The notes beneath the pieces are model-generated. The model was given only the letters and a program-made list of their open reading frames with translations. It did no database searches and was not told the origin of the DNA. This document shows positions 17,424 to 26,812 of a stretch of DNA of 36,696 nt, in pieces (the first letter of the stretch is position 1; the number at the start of each line of letters is the position of its first letter). Position numbers and translations under genes: made by a program. This DNA comes from a candidate division CPR2 bacterium GW2011_GWC2_39_10 (GTDB lineage Bacteria > Patescibacteriota > CPR2): positions 1 to 36,696 of the forward strand of contig LBVV01000005.1 in the NCBI GenBank assembly GCA_000993275.1, read 5' to 3'.

Positions 17424-18494
17424 ATGTCCTTAAAAAGTCTCAAAATTCAAAATTACAGGACCTACGGCAAAGCAGAGCTGGAGATAGGGGATATTAATAT
17501 TTTAATTGGCGGCAATACTGAAGGAAAAACTAACCTCTTGGAGGCAATATCTTATCTCACTTTCGGCAAGTCCTTCAGGAGTCATGACAAGGATTTGGTT
17601 AAATGGGGTGAAGAATATTTTCGGATAGAAGCGAGGAGAAACGACAATAAAAAAATTGAAATATTCTACAGCCCCGAACCTCCTAAAAAAGTTCTTAAAA
17701 TTGACAACAAACCCAAAAAACAATCGGAACTTTTTGGCCTTAATTTGGCAGTTGTTTTTACACCGGAGGATATCAACCTAATTGCTTCCTCTCCTGATAA
17801 GAAAAGAAGATATTTGGATATGGTTATTTCTCAGGTTGATAAAAAATATCTTTACCATTTAATTGGTTACAAGAAAATTTTAAAGCAGCGAAATTCCCTT
17901 CTTTTGCGAATCAGGGAGGGATCCGGAGGCTTAAAAGAATTAGCGGTTTGGTCGGATCAATTAGTCCAAAAGGGTATTTACATAATAAAGAAAAGGTTCG
18001 AGTTTTTTGCTGATCTTGAGCCTTTACTCCTTAATTCTTACCAAATTTTTTCCGATGATAACTTATGGCTAAAATACGCACATTCGGTTGATAACAGCGA
18101 GGAGTTCTTTAAAAGACGGCTTAAGGAGTTTGAGAGCATAGACATAATAAGCGCCAAAACAACAGTGGGGCCTCACAGGGATGATTTTACTTTTTATTTA
18201 AATGATAAAAGTTTGGAAAGCATCGGATCCAGGGGGGAATTTAGAAGTGCGGTTCTGTCCTTAAAACTTTCTGAAATTAAGTATTTGGAAAATAAAACCG
18301 AAAATAAGCCCATATTTTTACTTGATGATGTTTTCTCGGAGCTTGACATTAAAAGGAGAGGGGCTTTATATAACTTAATTACGAATTATCAAACAGTAAT
18401 AACCAGTACGGACTTGGATCATTTAAGCCCGGAGCTGCTAAAAAAAGCCAACCTATTTAAAATAGAGAATCATGAGGTGGTAAGAGAGAAATAG
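17424..18494 (+). CDS. recF: DNA replication and repair protein RecF
   Basis: MSLKSLKIQNYRTY, Walker A GGNTEGKTNLLEAI, FLLDDVFSELD, TTVGPHRDDF; internal ATG preferred over ORF start at 17277. Confidence 0.94.
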   Translation: MSLKSLKIQNYRTYGKAELEIGDINILIGGNTEGKTNLLEAISYLTFGKSFRSHDKDLVKWGEEYFRIEARRNDNKKIEIFYSPEPPKKVLKIDNKPKKQSELFGLNLAVVFTPEDINLIASSPDKKRRYLDMVISQVDKKYLYHLIGYKKILKQRNSLLLRIREGSGGLKELAVWSDQLVQKGIYIIKKRFEFFADLEPLLLNSYQIFSDDNLWLKYAHSVDNSEEFFKRRLKEFESIDIISAKTTVGPHRDDFTFYLNDKSLESIGSRGEFRSAVLSLKLSEIKYLENKTENKPIFLLDDVFSELDIKRRGALYNLITNYQTVITSTDLDHLSPELLKKANLFKIENHEVVREK

Positions 18495-18510
18495 CCCTAC
18501 CCTTTAGAAC

Positions 18511-18750
18511 AACACCCTCCCCTAACCCCTCCCTGAAGGAGGGGAATAGAAGGGAAAGATGCTTTGCTTGTTTACTGATGGAGGGGGATAGAAGGGAAAA
18601 GTTTACTGAGGAGGGGGATAGGGGGGATCGCTGATTTAAGAATAACTAACTAAAATTTTTGTTTTAAAGCCATGTGGAGAAAAATATATAATCCTAAAAA
18701 AAGGTACATGTAATCCCCTCTCCTTTTAGGAGAGGGTTAGGGAGAGGTAA
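18511..18750. repeat. CCTCCCC/GGAGGGG and CCTCTCC/GGAGAGG palindromic repeats
   Basis: CCTCCCCTAACCCCTCCCTGAAGGAGGGG; CCTCTCCTTTTAGGAGAGG. Confidence 0.75.
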
Positions 18751-19161
18751 TTGACAAGTAGAAAAACAACTCTGGCAAGAAACTTAAGGAAAAATCAAAC
18801 AGACGCGGAAAGAGTTTTGTGGAGCAAGTTACGAGCAAAACAGCTGGACGGAATCAAATTTAGAAGACAGCAACCTATCGGATGCTATATTGTCGACTTT
18901 GTTTGTCGCAAAAGACACCTGATCATAGAACTAGATGGTGGACAACATGCAACTGACGTAATTCATGATAAAATAAGAGGAAGTTATCTTGAAAGGCAAG
19001 GATTTACGATATTACGATTTTGGAACAATGATGTTTTAAAAAATATCGATGGGGTATTAGAGGTAATTAGAAGGAATGTTTTGAATAATTGTAGCACTAA
19101 CGAAAATGGGATGAGTGAAGACCCTCCCCTAACCCCTCCCAAAGGGAGGGGAATAGAATAG
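18751..19161 (+). CDS. DUF559 domain-containing protein (predicted endonuclease-like), TTG start
   Basis: LRKNQTDAERVLWSKLRAKQLDGIKFRRQQPIGCYIVDFVCRKRHLIIELDGGQH...RFWNNDVL. Confidence 0.9.
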   Translation: MTSRKTTLARNLRKNQTDAERVLWSKLRAKQLDGIKFRRQQPIGCYIVDFVCRKRHLIIELDGGQHATDVIHDKIRGSYLERQGFTILRFWNNDVLKNIDGVLEVIRRNVLNNCSTNENGMSEDPPLTPPKGRGIE

Positions 19162-19300
19162 GAATAGTACCCTTACTGCTCCCTCTCCTCCCATGGAAGG
19201 GTATCTTACCCCCTCTCGCGTTTGCGAGAGGTTACAAAAGGGGCTGCTCTGTCTTACCCCCTCTCCTCTTAGGAGAGGGTTGGGGAGAGGTAGGGAGGTA
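19121..19300. repeat. cluster of GC-rich palindromes (same type as upstream of the DUF559 gene)
   Basis: CCCCTAACCCCTCCCAAAGGGAGGGG; CCTCTCGCGTTTGCGAGAGG; CCCTCTCCTCTTAGGAGAGGG. Confidence 0.8.
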
Positions 19301-19314
19301 AAAAAAGGAATCAA

Positions 19315-19590
19315 ATGGAAAAAATAGATAAAAAATTATTCGAAAAGAGACTTAGGAAAATGGGCATTAAAAGACAGGTTGATTCTGCTTTGGTTTGCCA
19401 AGAGTTTAACGCAGCTGTTAAAAACGTATTGGGCTCAGACGGCGCGAGAAATATTGAGGCGGTATCCTTTAACAAAGGAACATTAAAAGTAAAAACCGCA
19501 AGCAGCATTTGGGGTCAAGAACTGTTTTTGAAAAAAGAGAAGCTACTGGCAAATATAGAAGAGGTTAAAGACCTTAAATTATCTTATTAA
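19315..19590 (+). CDS. DUF721/DciA-like protein
   Basis: 91 aa, recF-proximal location, ...FNKGTLKVKTASSIWGQELFLKKEKLL. Confidence 0.75.
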   Translation: MEKIDKKLFEKRLRKMGIKRQVDSALVCQEFNAAVKNVLGSDGARNIEAVSFNKGTLKVKTASSIWGQELFLKKEKLLANIEEVKDLKLSY

Positions 19591-19613
19591 GAAATTAAGG
19601 CTTATCTTAACTG

Positions 19614-20291
19614 CTAGAGATACCTTACCTCAAACTTACCCGGATCTGAGCCTTTGCTTTTAATCCACTCCAAAGCTTTATTTTTAGAAAATACATTATC
19701 ACTACCTTTAAGCTGAATATTTAAAACTATGGTTCCATTCCTAAGGACTTCGTAATCCACAGCAAAATCCGCGGCCTCATAAGGCAAAAACTGGATTACA
19801 GAGAAATTTGGGTCTGTTCCATCTTCCAAAGTATCCGTTTTTTCGATTAATAGCTCTTTTAAGGCAGGAGTTAGCCTGTTATCGTTGGCAGACTCTGTTG
19901 TGAATGAGGATTCGAATTCGTTTCCTTTTCGGCCAGATAGACTAAGAGGTATAATTTTTATCTTGTAGTTTGAGCTGGGTATAAGCGTTAAATTGGGGTC
20001 CGACACAAAAACAAGCCTATTTGCCGAAACATTGATTACTCCCTTGGGGTTCACAATATCGTTAATAACAAAAAACTGCTCTGCCTGCTTCTTGGAAATG
20101 TTTTTATCGAATATTACGGTTATTGGTAATCCCAGGGAAACGTTTTTAGCGCCATTTGAGGGATCAACGGATTTTACCTTTGGTATTTTGCTTACATTTT
20201 TTATATACAATACTGCGGAAATAATAGCAACAACGACTAGTGCACTAATTAACCATCTTACAAGTCTCGGTTTATCAAACCCCATGTCCAT
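19614..20291 (-). CDS. membrane-anchored protein with bacterial Ig-like (Big_5-like) domain
   Basis: TM then VKSVDPSNGAKNVSLGLPITVIFDKNISKK...LVFVSDPNLTLIPSSNYKIKI. Confidence 0.75.
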   Translation of the reverse strand: MDMGFDKPRLVRWLISALVVVAIISAVLYIKNVSKIPKVKSVDPSNGAKNVSLGLPITVIFDKNISKKQAEQFFVINDIVNPKGVINVSANRLVFVSDPNLTLIPSSNYKIKIIPLSLSGRKGNEFESSFTTESANDNRLTPALKELLIEKTDTLEDGTDPNFSVIQFLPYEAADFAVDYEVLRNGTIVLNIQLKGSDNVFSKNKALEWIKSKGSDPGKFEVRYL

Positions 20292-20292
20292 A

Positions 20293-21174
20293 TTAATATC
20301 TCCCCAATTTCGACCAATTATTCCGACCATAATTCCTATACTGGTTTATTTTAACGACGCCCGAACTCGTATTGCCTTCGATAGTATATAGAGTTCCATC
20401 CGGATCGACTTTATAGACAATTCCTACGTGAGTTTTGCCTGATCTGTAAATAACGTCTCCCGGTTGCGGAATATTACTATCTATGTCTAGCATTTGGTGT
20501 GGGGAGCGATTGAACTGATTTATAAGGAGGGTTGCGCTGCAGCTTCTTACTCCGGTAGCGCCGGCTTGCTGGTAAACCCAACTGACAAAGCCTGCGCACC
20601 AAGGATTCGGACAGCTGCAACCTCCTGACTTTAAATAAACGCATACCGCATCCCCGCCATTTTTTCCAATTTCCCTAACTCCAAGCTGACTCAGGGCAAT
20701 TTCTACTATTCTTGCTTGTATGCCCTCGAGATTTTCCGGTCCCTGTATATCGCCGGGGTTTGTTACTCCGGAAATAGTGTCGCCGTCATCGCTTACTCCA
20801 CCTAAACCAAAGATTGCAAAGCCTACAATGATAATGAGCATAAGCGCTAACACAGCGCCTCCCCCATAAATTAAGATGTATTTGCTTGCATATTTCTTAA
20901 GGGCTTGCTTTCCAAATTGCCCTAAAGCTTCGGCTGCTTCCCCCTCTTTATTGCCTTCACTCATCTTGTTTCTTAGATCTTTATATCTTTCCCCTCTATC
21001 GTTGTTTCTTCTGGAGTCGTCTCCTCCTCCTGAATAATCTTCATCATAGCCGTCACCATAATCACCATCCTCGTAACCGGAATCGTCGAAACCTTCATCA
21101 TCTTCAAATTCTTCTTGTTGATCCGAAGTTAGGGGGTCGTCTTCTACTATTTGTTTATTTTCTTCTTCGTCCAT
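20293..21174 (-). CDS. membrane-anchored CHAP-domain cell-wall hydrolase
   Basis: CPNPWCAGFVSWVYQQAGA...PQPGDVIYRSGKTHVGIVYKV...YTIEGNTS. Confidence 0.82.
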   Translation of the reverse strand: MDEEENKQIVEDDPLTSDQQEEFEDDEGFDDSGYEDGDYGDGYDEDYSGGGDDSRRNNDRGERYKDLRNKMSEGNKEGEAAEALGQFGKQALKKYASKYILIYGGGAVLALMLIIIVGFAIFGLGGVSDDGDTISGVTNPGDIQGPENLEGIQARIVEIALSQLGVREIGKNGGDAVCVYLKSGGCSCPNPWCAGFVSWVYQQAGATGVRSCSATLLINQFNRSPHQMLDIDSNIPQPGDVIYRSGKTHVGIVYKVDPDGTLYTIEGNTSSGVVKINQYRNYGRNNWSKLGRY

Positions 21175-21201
21175 AATATAAATTATACCTAAATAACTAT
21201 T

Positions 21202-21684
21202 TTATTCCAGTTTGGTCGACGAAACATTATCAATAAGCCATCTATCTTTTTTAACCAGCTTTATTTCTACCCTTTCCTTACTTTTTAAATTCATTTCTTT
21301 TGGGATTAACACTCTGTCGATGGTAATTTTAACGGTATAAGAATTGTCGTCATTCTTTACTACCGAAGTAGTGTTGTTTGTTATTTTAATTTCGGAGCCC
21401 GTTGGTGGACCGTATTCAGCCTGCATCTTCTTTAATGCATCAGCGTTTAATAAATAGTCTTTATATAAAACATCGGTTACTAAAGGTTTTATAGAATCTA
21501 AGTATTTTTGACTGCTTTCATCGTCAAAATTACCCCATTTGGCAACAAAAGTGGTTGCCGCATCCTTAACTTTATTTGTAGTAATATAATCCATAACGGT
21601 CGAGTAAACGAAAAAGCTGACAACTAAAAGACCTATGCCAATAGATGCCGGTAAAATGTATTTCTTTATGATGTCATTGCCCAT
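21202..21684 (-). CDS. hypothetical single-TM protein, T4SS-cluster (VirB8/NTF2-like fold possible)
   Basis: N-terminal TM plus about 120-aa soluble domain; operon context only. Confidence 0.5.
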   Translation of the reverse strand: MGNDIIKKYILPASIGIGLLVVSFFVYSTVMDYITTNKVKDAATTFVAKWGNFDDESSQKYLDSIKPLVTDVLYKDYLLNADALKKMQAEYGPPTGSEIKITNNTTSVVKNDDNSYTVKITIDRVLIPKEMNLKSKERVEIKLVKKDRWLIDNVSSTKLE

Positions 21685-21693
21685 TAATCCTCC

Positions 21694-22413
21694 TTAATTA
21701 CATAGTCCTAAAGCCGTGTTTTGATCTTTTACAAAAGCAATGGTTACCCGACCTTTGTTGTCGCTTGGATTATCCGTATAAGGATCTGAAGCGCCAATAG
21801 CCTTATAAACTTCCGGTGGAGCGCCAAGATTTACACCGTTTTTATCAGTTACCCATACGGCAGGACCAGATTCCTCAACACTTGCAACAACCGCCTTTCC
21901 GGTCTCCATACTGGTAATTAATATTTTTTTATGGTCAATTCCAGCTCTCTGTTCCTTAGCTCCCGGGTCATTGGATTTTGTAGGGGCTCTGTGGTATTTG
22001 GTTGGCTCCCAGTTCCATCCAAGCCATTGGGCATTAACATACCAGTGCTCCTGGTCCGTTGTATGCGGAGCAAATGCTCCCGGCCCCGCAAAAGTAAGCG
22101 GGTTGGAATTTGCCCCAACATAATGTGAGGGGTTGGTTTGGGTTAAATGCTCCTCATGTCCGAGTTTGCCATTAGCATATGGAAGAAGAATGCCATCAAC
22201 GGAAGAAACAGTCTCTATATTTACGCAAGTTGAAGCTACAACTTCTCCTTCGTCATAATCTCCCGAGGCACCGCCTCCTCCGCTGTCTCCTCCCCCAAAA
22301 CCAAACGGGGAAGCGGCGGCTACAACAATTAGAAAAAATATTATTAAGAAAAAAATGCAGCCAATTGCTATAAGCGGCAAAAATCCTTTTTGATTATTTT
22401 TCTTCGGCTTCAT
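21694..22413 (-). CDS. secreted/membrane-anchored protein, possible double-psi beta-barrel (RlpA-like) domain
   Basis: GKAVVASVEESGPAVWVTDKNGVNLGAPPEVYKAIGA pattern; Gly-rich linker after TM. Confidence 0.5.
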   Translation of the reverse strand: MKPKKNNQKGFLPLIAIGCIFFLIIFFLIVVAAASPFGFGGGDSGGGGASGDYDEGEVVASTCVNIETVSSVDGILLPYANGKLGHEEHLTQTNPSHYVGANSNPLTFAGPGAFAPHTTDQEHWYVNAQWLGWNWEPTKYHRAPTKSNDPGAKEQRAGIDHKKILITSMETGKAVVASVEESGPAVWVTDKNGVNLGAPPEVYKAIGASDPYTDNPSDNKGRVTIAFVKDQNTALGLCN

Positions 22414-24190
22414 CCCTAGCCATTTCCTCTAACTGCTTGGGGTTGGTGGTAATTAACATGTCTTCGGAATAGGATGGCACTGTGGCGATGGCAACATGGT
22501 TTAAACCGGCAAAGAACAACCCCTCTCCGACTTCAGCATTAAGCAGCAAATATTTTTCAGCTTCCGTTAAATTAAAGGTCTTTGCCACCATATCCACCGC
22601 CGCCGGATGTTGCTTGAGTAAAAGCGATAACGATGAATTAGTAACAATGGCCTTGCCGTAAGGAGAACCCAAAAAGTCTTCCACGTCTTGGCTGATGGTG
22701 GTAAGCCCCAAATAATATTTTCTGGATCTTTTTGCAATGCTGAATATAAACTGGGCGGAGTCGGGATATTTTAAGAAATACCACGACTCGTCAATAACCA
22801 AGATTCTTCTTCTGACATCCGATTTTACTTTATTCCAAATATAGTTAAGGATTATGTACATGGCAATTGGCCGCAGTTCTTCCTCTAAATCTCTGGTAGA
22901 AAAAACGATCATTTGTTTATTTAATTCGATATTGGTTTGTTCGTTGAATAGTCCGGCAAAAGAACCCGTGGTAAACTTTCTAATTTGCATGGCCAGTTCT
23001 TCGCCGCCGGTAACCGACATTAGAACTTTTTGAAGATCTTCCATGGTAGGCGGTTTTAAATGGTGAGTTGACGGATCGGCCGTAATTCCTTTGGAGGCAT
23101 ATGTTTCAATTAAAGCCTTGTCCATAACATCGTCATCTTTGGCATTCATTTTCCCCAATATTAAGCTCATTAATCCATGAAGCGTAATAACATTGCTTCT
23201 TAAAGCGTCTCTCCCTTCTTCCTTGTTGGAAAGAACCGGCAAATCAAAAGGATTAATACGTTTTGGGGAATTTAAGGAAATGCTAAGATAAGAACCGCCA
23301 ACAGCCTTGCAAAGCTGCTCGTATTCGTTTTCCGGGTCGATTACGATAACTTCCGTCCCAAACATTAAACTGCGTAGAATTTCCAGCTTGACGGCATAAG
23401 ACTTGCCGGCACCGGACTTAGCAAGCACCACCGAGTTGGCATTTTCCAGCTCAAATCTATCAAAAAGGATAAGACCGTTGTTATGACGGTTAATCCCGTA
23501 AAGGATCCCGCTGTTGGAAGTAAGCTCGGAACTTACGAAGGGAAAACAAGTAGACAAAGCGCCGGTGTCCATATTGTGAGTTATCTTTAGCTTGTCTTTA
23601 GCCATTGGCAAACAAGAATCGAAGCCCTGTTCCTGCTGCAGATTAGCCTGCTTAACGTAAACCAACTGGGAATTTAAAGCGCTTTCCAGTCTCTTAGTAT
23701 TTTCTTCCAATTCCTCTTTGGATTTAGCGTAAACAGTAAAATACAAGGCAAAATGAAACAGCTTGGATTCGCCTTTTTGCAGTAAATCTCTTAAAGTTTC
23801 TATATCCTCATAGGCGGTTTCTAACTGTGGATCCCTAACCATTCCTTTTTCTGCCTCCATAGCCGCCCTGGATTCTAGCCGTCCAACCTGAGTTTTTAAT
23901 TTCTTCATCACATCTTGGGTGTTTATCGGATAAATATAAAGAGACGTGTCCATGGTTACATCAAAGTTAACTACCGGGCTTAGCCATTCTGTGTACAAAT
24001 AGCGAGGATAAGACAAAACAAAAAAGGACCTAATAAAGTAATTGCCAAGCCGGATATAATTGAAAGTTATTTCCATTGCTTCGGGCGCAATAATATCGCG
24101 AAGAGTGGTAACCCCTTCACGGTAAATCTGCTGTGCCTCCTTTAAGGAAGCATACGGATCCTCAACTGGTTGTTTTTTAAAAAAAGACAT
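22394..24190 (-). CDS. VirB4-family T4SS ATPase
   Basis: LAKSGAGKSYAVKLEILRSLMFGTEVIVIDPENEY, LVIDESWYFLK, TTISQDVEDFL. Confidence 0.92.
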   Translation of the reverse strand: MSFFKKQPVEDPYASLKEAQQIYREGVTTLRDIIAPEAMEITFNYIRLGNYFIRSFFVLSYPRYLYTEWLSPVVNFDVTMDTSLYIYPINTQDVMKKLKTQVGRLESRAAMEAEKGMVRDPQLETAYEDIETLRDLLQKGESKLFHFALYFTVYAKSKEELEENTKRLESALNSQLVYVKQANLQQEQGFDSCLPMAKDKLKITHNMDTGALSTCFPFVSSELTSNSGILYGINRHNNGLILFDRFELENANSVVLAKSGAGKSYAVKLEILRSLMFGTEVIVIDPENEYEQLCKAVGGSYLSISLNSPKRINPFDLPVLSNKEEGRDALRSNVITLHGLMSLILGKMNAKDDDVMDKALIETYASKGITADPSTHHLKPPTMEDLQKVLMSVTGGEELAMQIRKFTTGSFAGLFNEQTNIELNKQMIVFSTRDLEEELRPIAMYIILNYIWNKVKSDVRRRILVIDESWYFLKYPDSAQFIFSIAKRSRKYYLGLTTISQDVEDFLGSPYGKAIVTNSSLSLLLKQHPAAVDMVAKTFNLTEAEKYLLLNAEVGEGLFFAGLNHVAIATVPSYSEDMLITTNPKQLEEMARDEAEEK

Positions 24191-24302
24191 AAGACCTCAC
24201 TTGATGGAGTACTATACCTATTATAAATACAAAATGGCAAATGGAAAAGTAGAATAATGAATAAAGCCCCAAGAATTAAGTATAGGAATCATGAATTAAG
24301 AA

Positions 24303-24496
24303 TTACTGATTTTCAAAACTTTTCAATCTGGTTGCTTTAATGAGCCCGTTAATTAGCTTATGAGAAGTTACTGACAAAGAAGCTGACTTATCGAAATCTT
24401 CTTTATTTAAATAACCAACACTAATTTATGACTTTCCTGCCAAGCGATTAAATCGGTAAATTTTGTAATCTTAGTAAAAACGTTTTCATTATTCAT
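24303..24496 (-). pseudogene. internally deleted four-helix bundle protein gene
   Basis: minus strand reads MNNENVFTKITKFTDLIAWQESHKLVLVI* then, frameshifted, YLNKEDFDKSASLSVTSHKLINGLIKATRLKSFENQ*. Confidence 0.8.
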
Positions 24497-24602
24497 TAAT
24501 TCTAAATTCCCATACTTTATACTTGATTCGTAATTCTTTATTCATTTTTTGCGAAGTCATTGATTATTGATTGAAAATTGCAAAATTGATAATTGAAAAT
24601 TA
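24491..24602. repeat. long heptad-phased degenerate array
   Basis: ATTCATT AATTCTA AATTCCC ATACTTT ATACTTG ATTCGTA ATTCTTT ATTCATT ... AAATTGC AAAATTG ATAATTG AAAATTA. Confidence 0.65.
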
Positions 24603-24604
24603 AA

Positions 24605-25321
24605 TTAGATTTCTAACTCTTCTGTTCCTTTGTCCCTGGTTGATCCTGAGTGAATAACGTTGTTGGTAATATTTTTAATATCCGTAAGACGCTGATATTG
24701 GGCGGTTTCGGGATTATAGCTTTGATAAAATAATTCGATAAGCTCTTGGGTATCTAAAGAAGCACATCGAAGCCCCATGCTGCTTAAATGACCGGAAATT
24801 ACATCTACTCTTTGAATCAGCTGAAGTCGGTTTCCTTCAAATTCTTCGGCACTCATGGAAGTTGGCTGATTCTGTTTATTTCCCTTTACCTTGTTTATCA
24901 TTTTACCGGTTGTCTGTGCCATTGGCGGATAAAAAGGAATGACAACATAAAACTGCTTGTCCATAATATTGGCGACTTCTAAAAGCGAATTGATAAAAGC
25001 AATGTAATCCTCTGTTTGTGCCCGTAACAGCTCATTTTTTTGCTTTCCTGCCACTTCATTCATTTTGACTAAATAGTCTTTCAAATCCAACCTTCTGGAT
25101 CTTATTAGAACCTGAATGTCAAAGCTTAGATAATTTAAAAAATTTTGAAAGCTATAAATAATACCGTCTTTTTCTTCTTCGCTTTTTAGGGCAAAGTTGA
25201 TAGAAGAAACTAAAAGGACCGCCCGGAGGGACCCATCTTTTAAGATAATAACGCCGTCATGAACCTCCGCGATCTCCATGAAGTTTTGAGTACTAGTTTT
25301 TTTAGGACTGCTTGCTGCCAT
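24605..25321 (-). CDS. TraC/VirB4 N-terminal-like T4SS protein
   Basis: IAEVHDGVIILKDGSLRAVLLVSSINFALKSEEEKDGIIYSFQNFLNYLSFDIQVLIRSRRLDLKDYL; upstream of virB4 on the same strand. Confidence 0.7.
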   Translation of the reverse strand: MAASSPKKTSTQNFMEIAEVHDGVIILKDGSLRAVLLVSSINFALKSEEEKDGIIYSFQNFLNYLSFDIQVLIRSRRLDLKDYLVKMNEVAGKQKNELLRAQTEDYIAFINSLLEVANIMDKQFYVVIPFYPPMAQTTGKMINKVKGNKQNQPTSMSAEEFEGNRLQLIQRVDVISGHLSSMGLRCASLDTQELIELFYQSYNPETAQYQRLTDIKNITNNVIHSGSTRDKGTEELEI

Positions 25322-25448
25322 GTATTAATTATAAGCGCTAATATCTAAATATCAAATACTAAACAAATCCAAAATCATAATTTCTCAAACGTCTGAACTG
25401 CCATCACTCTTAACATTTAAAAATCGGCACCATCTACACCCTATTGTC

Positions 25449-25584
25449 ATCAGACTGTCCGAAAATGTGTGAATTCACTAAATTCGTCATTCTGAACTTG
25501 TTTCAGAATCCCTTTGCAGAGCTATTTTCCATAGCTTCTGGATTCCGGATCAAGTCCGGAATGACAGTTCTCGGACAGTCTGAT
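25449..25584. mobile_element. MITE-like element with perfect 14-bp terminal inverted repeats
   Basis: ATCAGACTGTCCGA (25449-25462) / TCGGACAGTCTGAT (25571-25584); nested GTCATTCTGAAC...GGAATGACAG arms. Confidence 0.65.
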
Positions 25585-25711
25585 CCAGAAAGCTTGGTCT
25601 TTCATCAAAACTACTGGATTCCCGCCTGCGCGGGAATGACGGAGCAAGGGTGTTTCATTTTGAAATTTGATATTAGATATTGTTTAGTATTTCGTGCTTA
25701 GAATTTAGATA

Positions 25712-26812
25712 TTAACTACGTAGCGGCATAATAATATAAATATAATCTTTTATTTCAGCAGTTTTCATAATTCCTGGCGTTAATTCGCCGGTTATTTCTA
25801 AACTTATTTCTTTCGCGTTCACATTTTGAATGTAATCCATTATAAAACGCCCGTTAAAAGATATTTCTCCTCCTTTACCGGTAACATCGGCATCCAAAAA
25901 CGATTCATTGCTCCCAACTTGATTTGCTACTACATTAACCTCCAACTTACCCTTCGGATTAATCTTTATAGTCAAGGTATTAGCATTTTCTCTAGCAAAT
26001 AACACGGCTACCTTCAAAAGGTTTAAAAAATCAGAGGATTTTATATTTGCTTTAGTCTCGGACCCTTCGGGGATTATTTGCCTATAATTTGGATATTGTC
26101 CCTCGATAAGCCTGGAAACAAGCTCAACGCCGTCAACTTCGAAGGAAATTTGATTATCACTTAAATAGACATTAATTTCTCCGTCGATATCCGAAATAAT
26201 TTTTGAAATCTCATTAATCGTTCTTATGGGAACAATAACTGAGAAATCGATACCTAAATCTTTTGAAAGAGTAATATTTTTTTCAGCCAGACGATAACTA
26301 TCTGTTGCAGCAAAAGTAAGTTTTTTTCCCTCCTTAACAATATAGACGCCGGAAAGAACGGGACGAGAATCGTCCACTGCTGCGGCAAATGACACTAATT
26401 TTAGAGCATCCTTAAAAATTTTATTGTCCAAGGACAAGACTTTACTTTCCTTAATATCCGGAATTAATGGAAACTCCTCGGCGGTTATTCCTTTTATTTC
26501 CGATTTAAAATTGCCGGCCTTAATATTTAAAGTCAAATCGTTTAACTTTATTTCAACCTTTTCTCCGGGTAAAGAATTTACCAATTCTGTAAAAAGTCGA
26601 GCAGGAACGGTTATACTGCCGTTTTCCTCCACTTTCCCCCCTATTTTATATGTGATTCCAATTTCCAGGTTGGTACTTGCAAGCTTTAGTCTGCCATCCT
26701 CTGTTGTTATTAAAACATGAGATAAAACCGGTAAAGAATTTTTTGTACTCACAATTCTACCTACAGTGTTTAATGCCTTTGCAAGATTTTCTTTTAAAAC
26801 ATTTACTTTCAT
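25712..26812 (-). CDS. dnaN: DNA polymerase III subunit beta
   Basis: MKVNVLKENLAKALNTVGRIVSTKNSLPVLSHVLI...YIIMPLR. Confidence 0.96.
   Translation of the reverse strand: MKVNVLKENLAKALNTVGRIVSTKNSLPVLSHVLITTEDGRLKLASTNLEIGITYKIGGKVEENGSITVPARLFTELVNSLPGEKVEIKLNDLTLNIKAGNFKSEIKGITAEEFPLIPDIKESKVLSLDNKIFKDALKLVSFAAAVDDSRPVLSGVYIVKEGKKLTFAATDSYRLAEKNITLSKDLGIDFSVIVPIRTINEISKIISDIDGEINVYLSDNQISFEVDGVELVSRLIEGQYPNYRQIIPEGSETKANIKSSDFLNLLKVAVLFARENANTLTIKINPKGKLEVNVVANQVGSNESFLDADVTGKGGEISFNGRFIMDYIQNVNAKEISLEITGELTPGIMKTAEIKDYIYIIMPLRS

Noticed and set aside
25444-25701. 85-aa ORF near dnaN
   Set aside because: Translation of the GTCATTC-type repeats (IPACAGMTE-like frames), a common false call.
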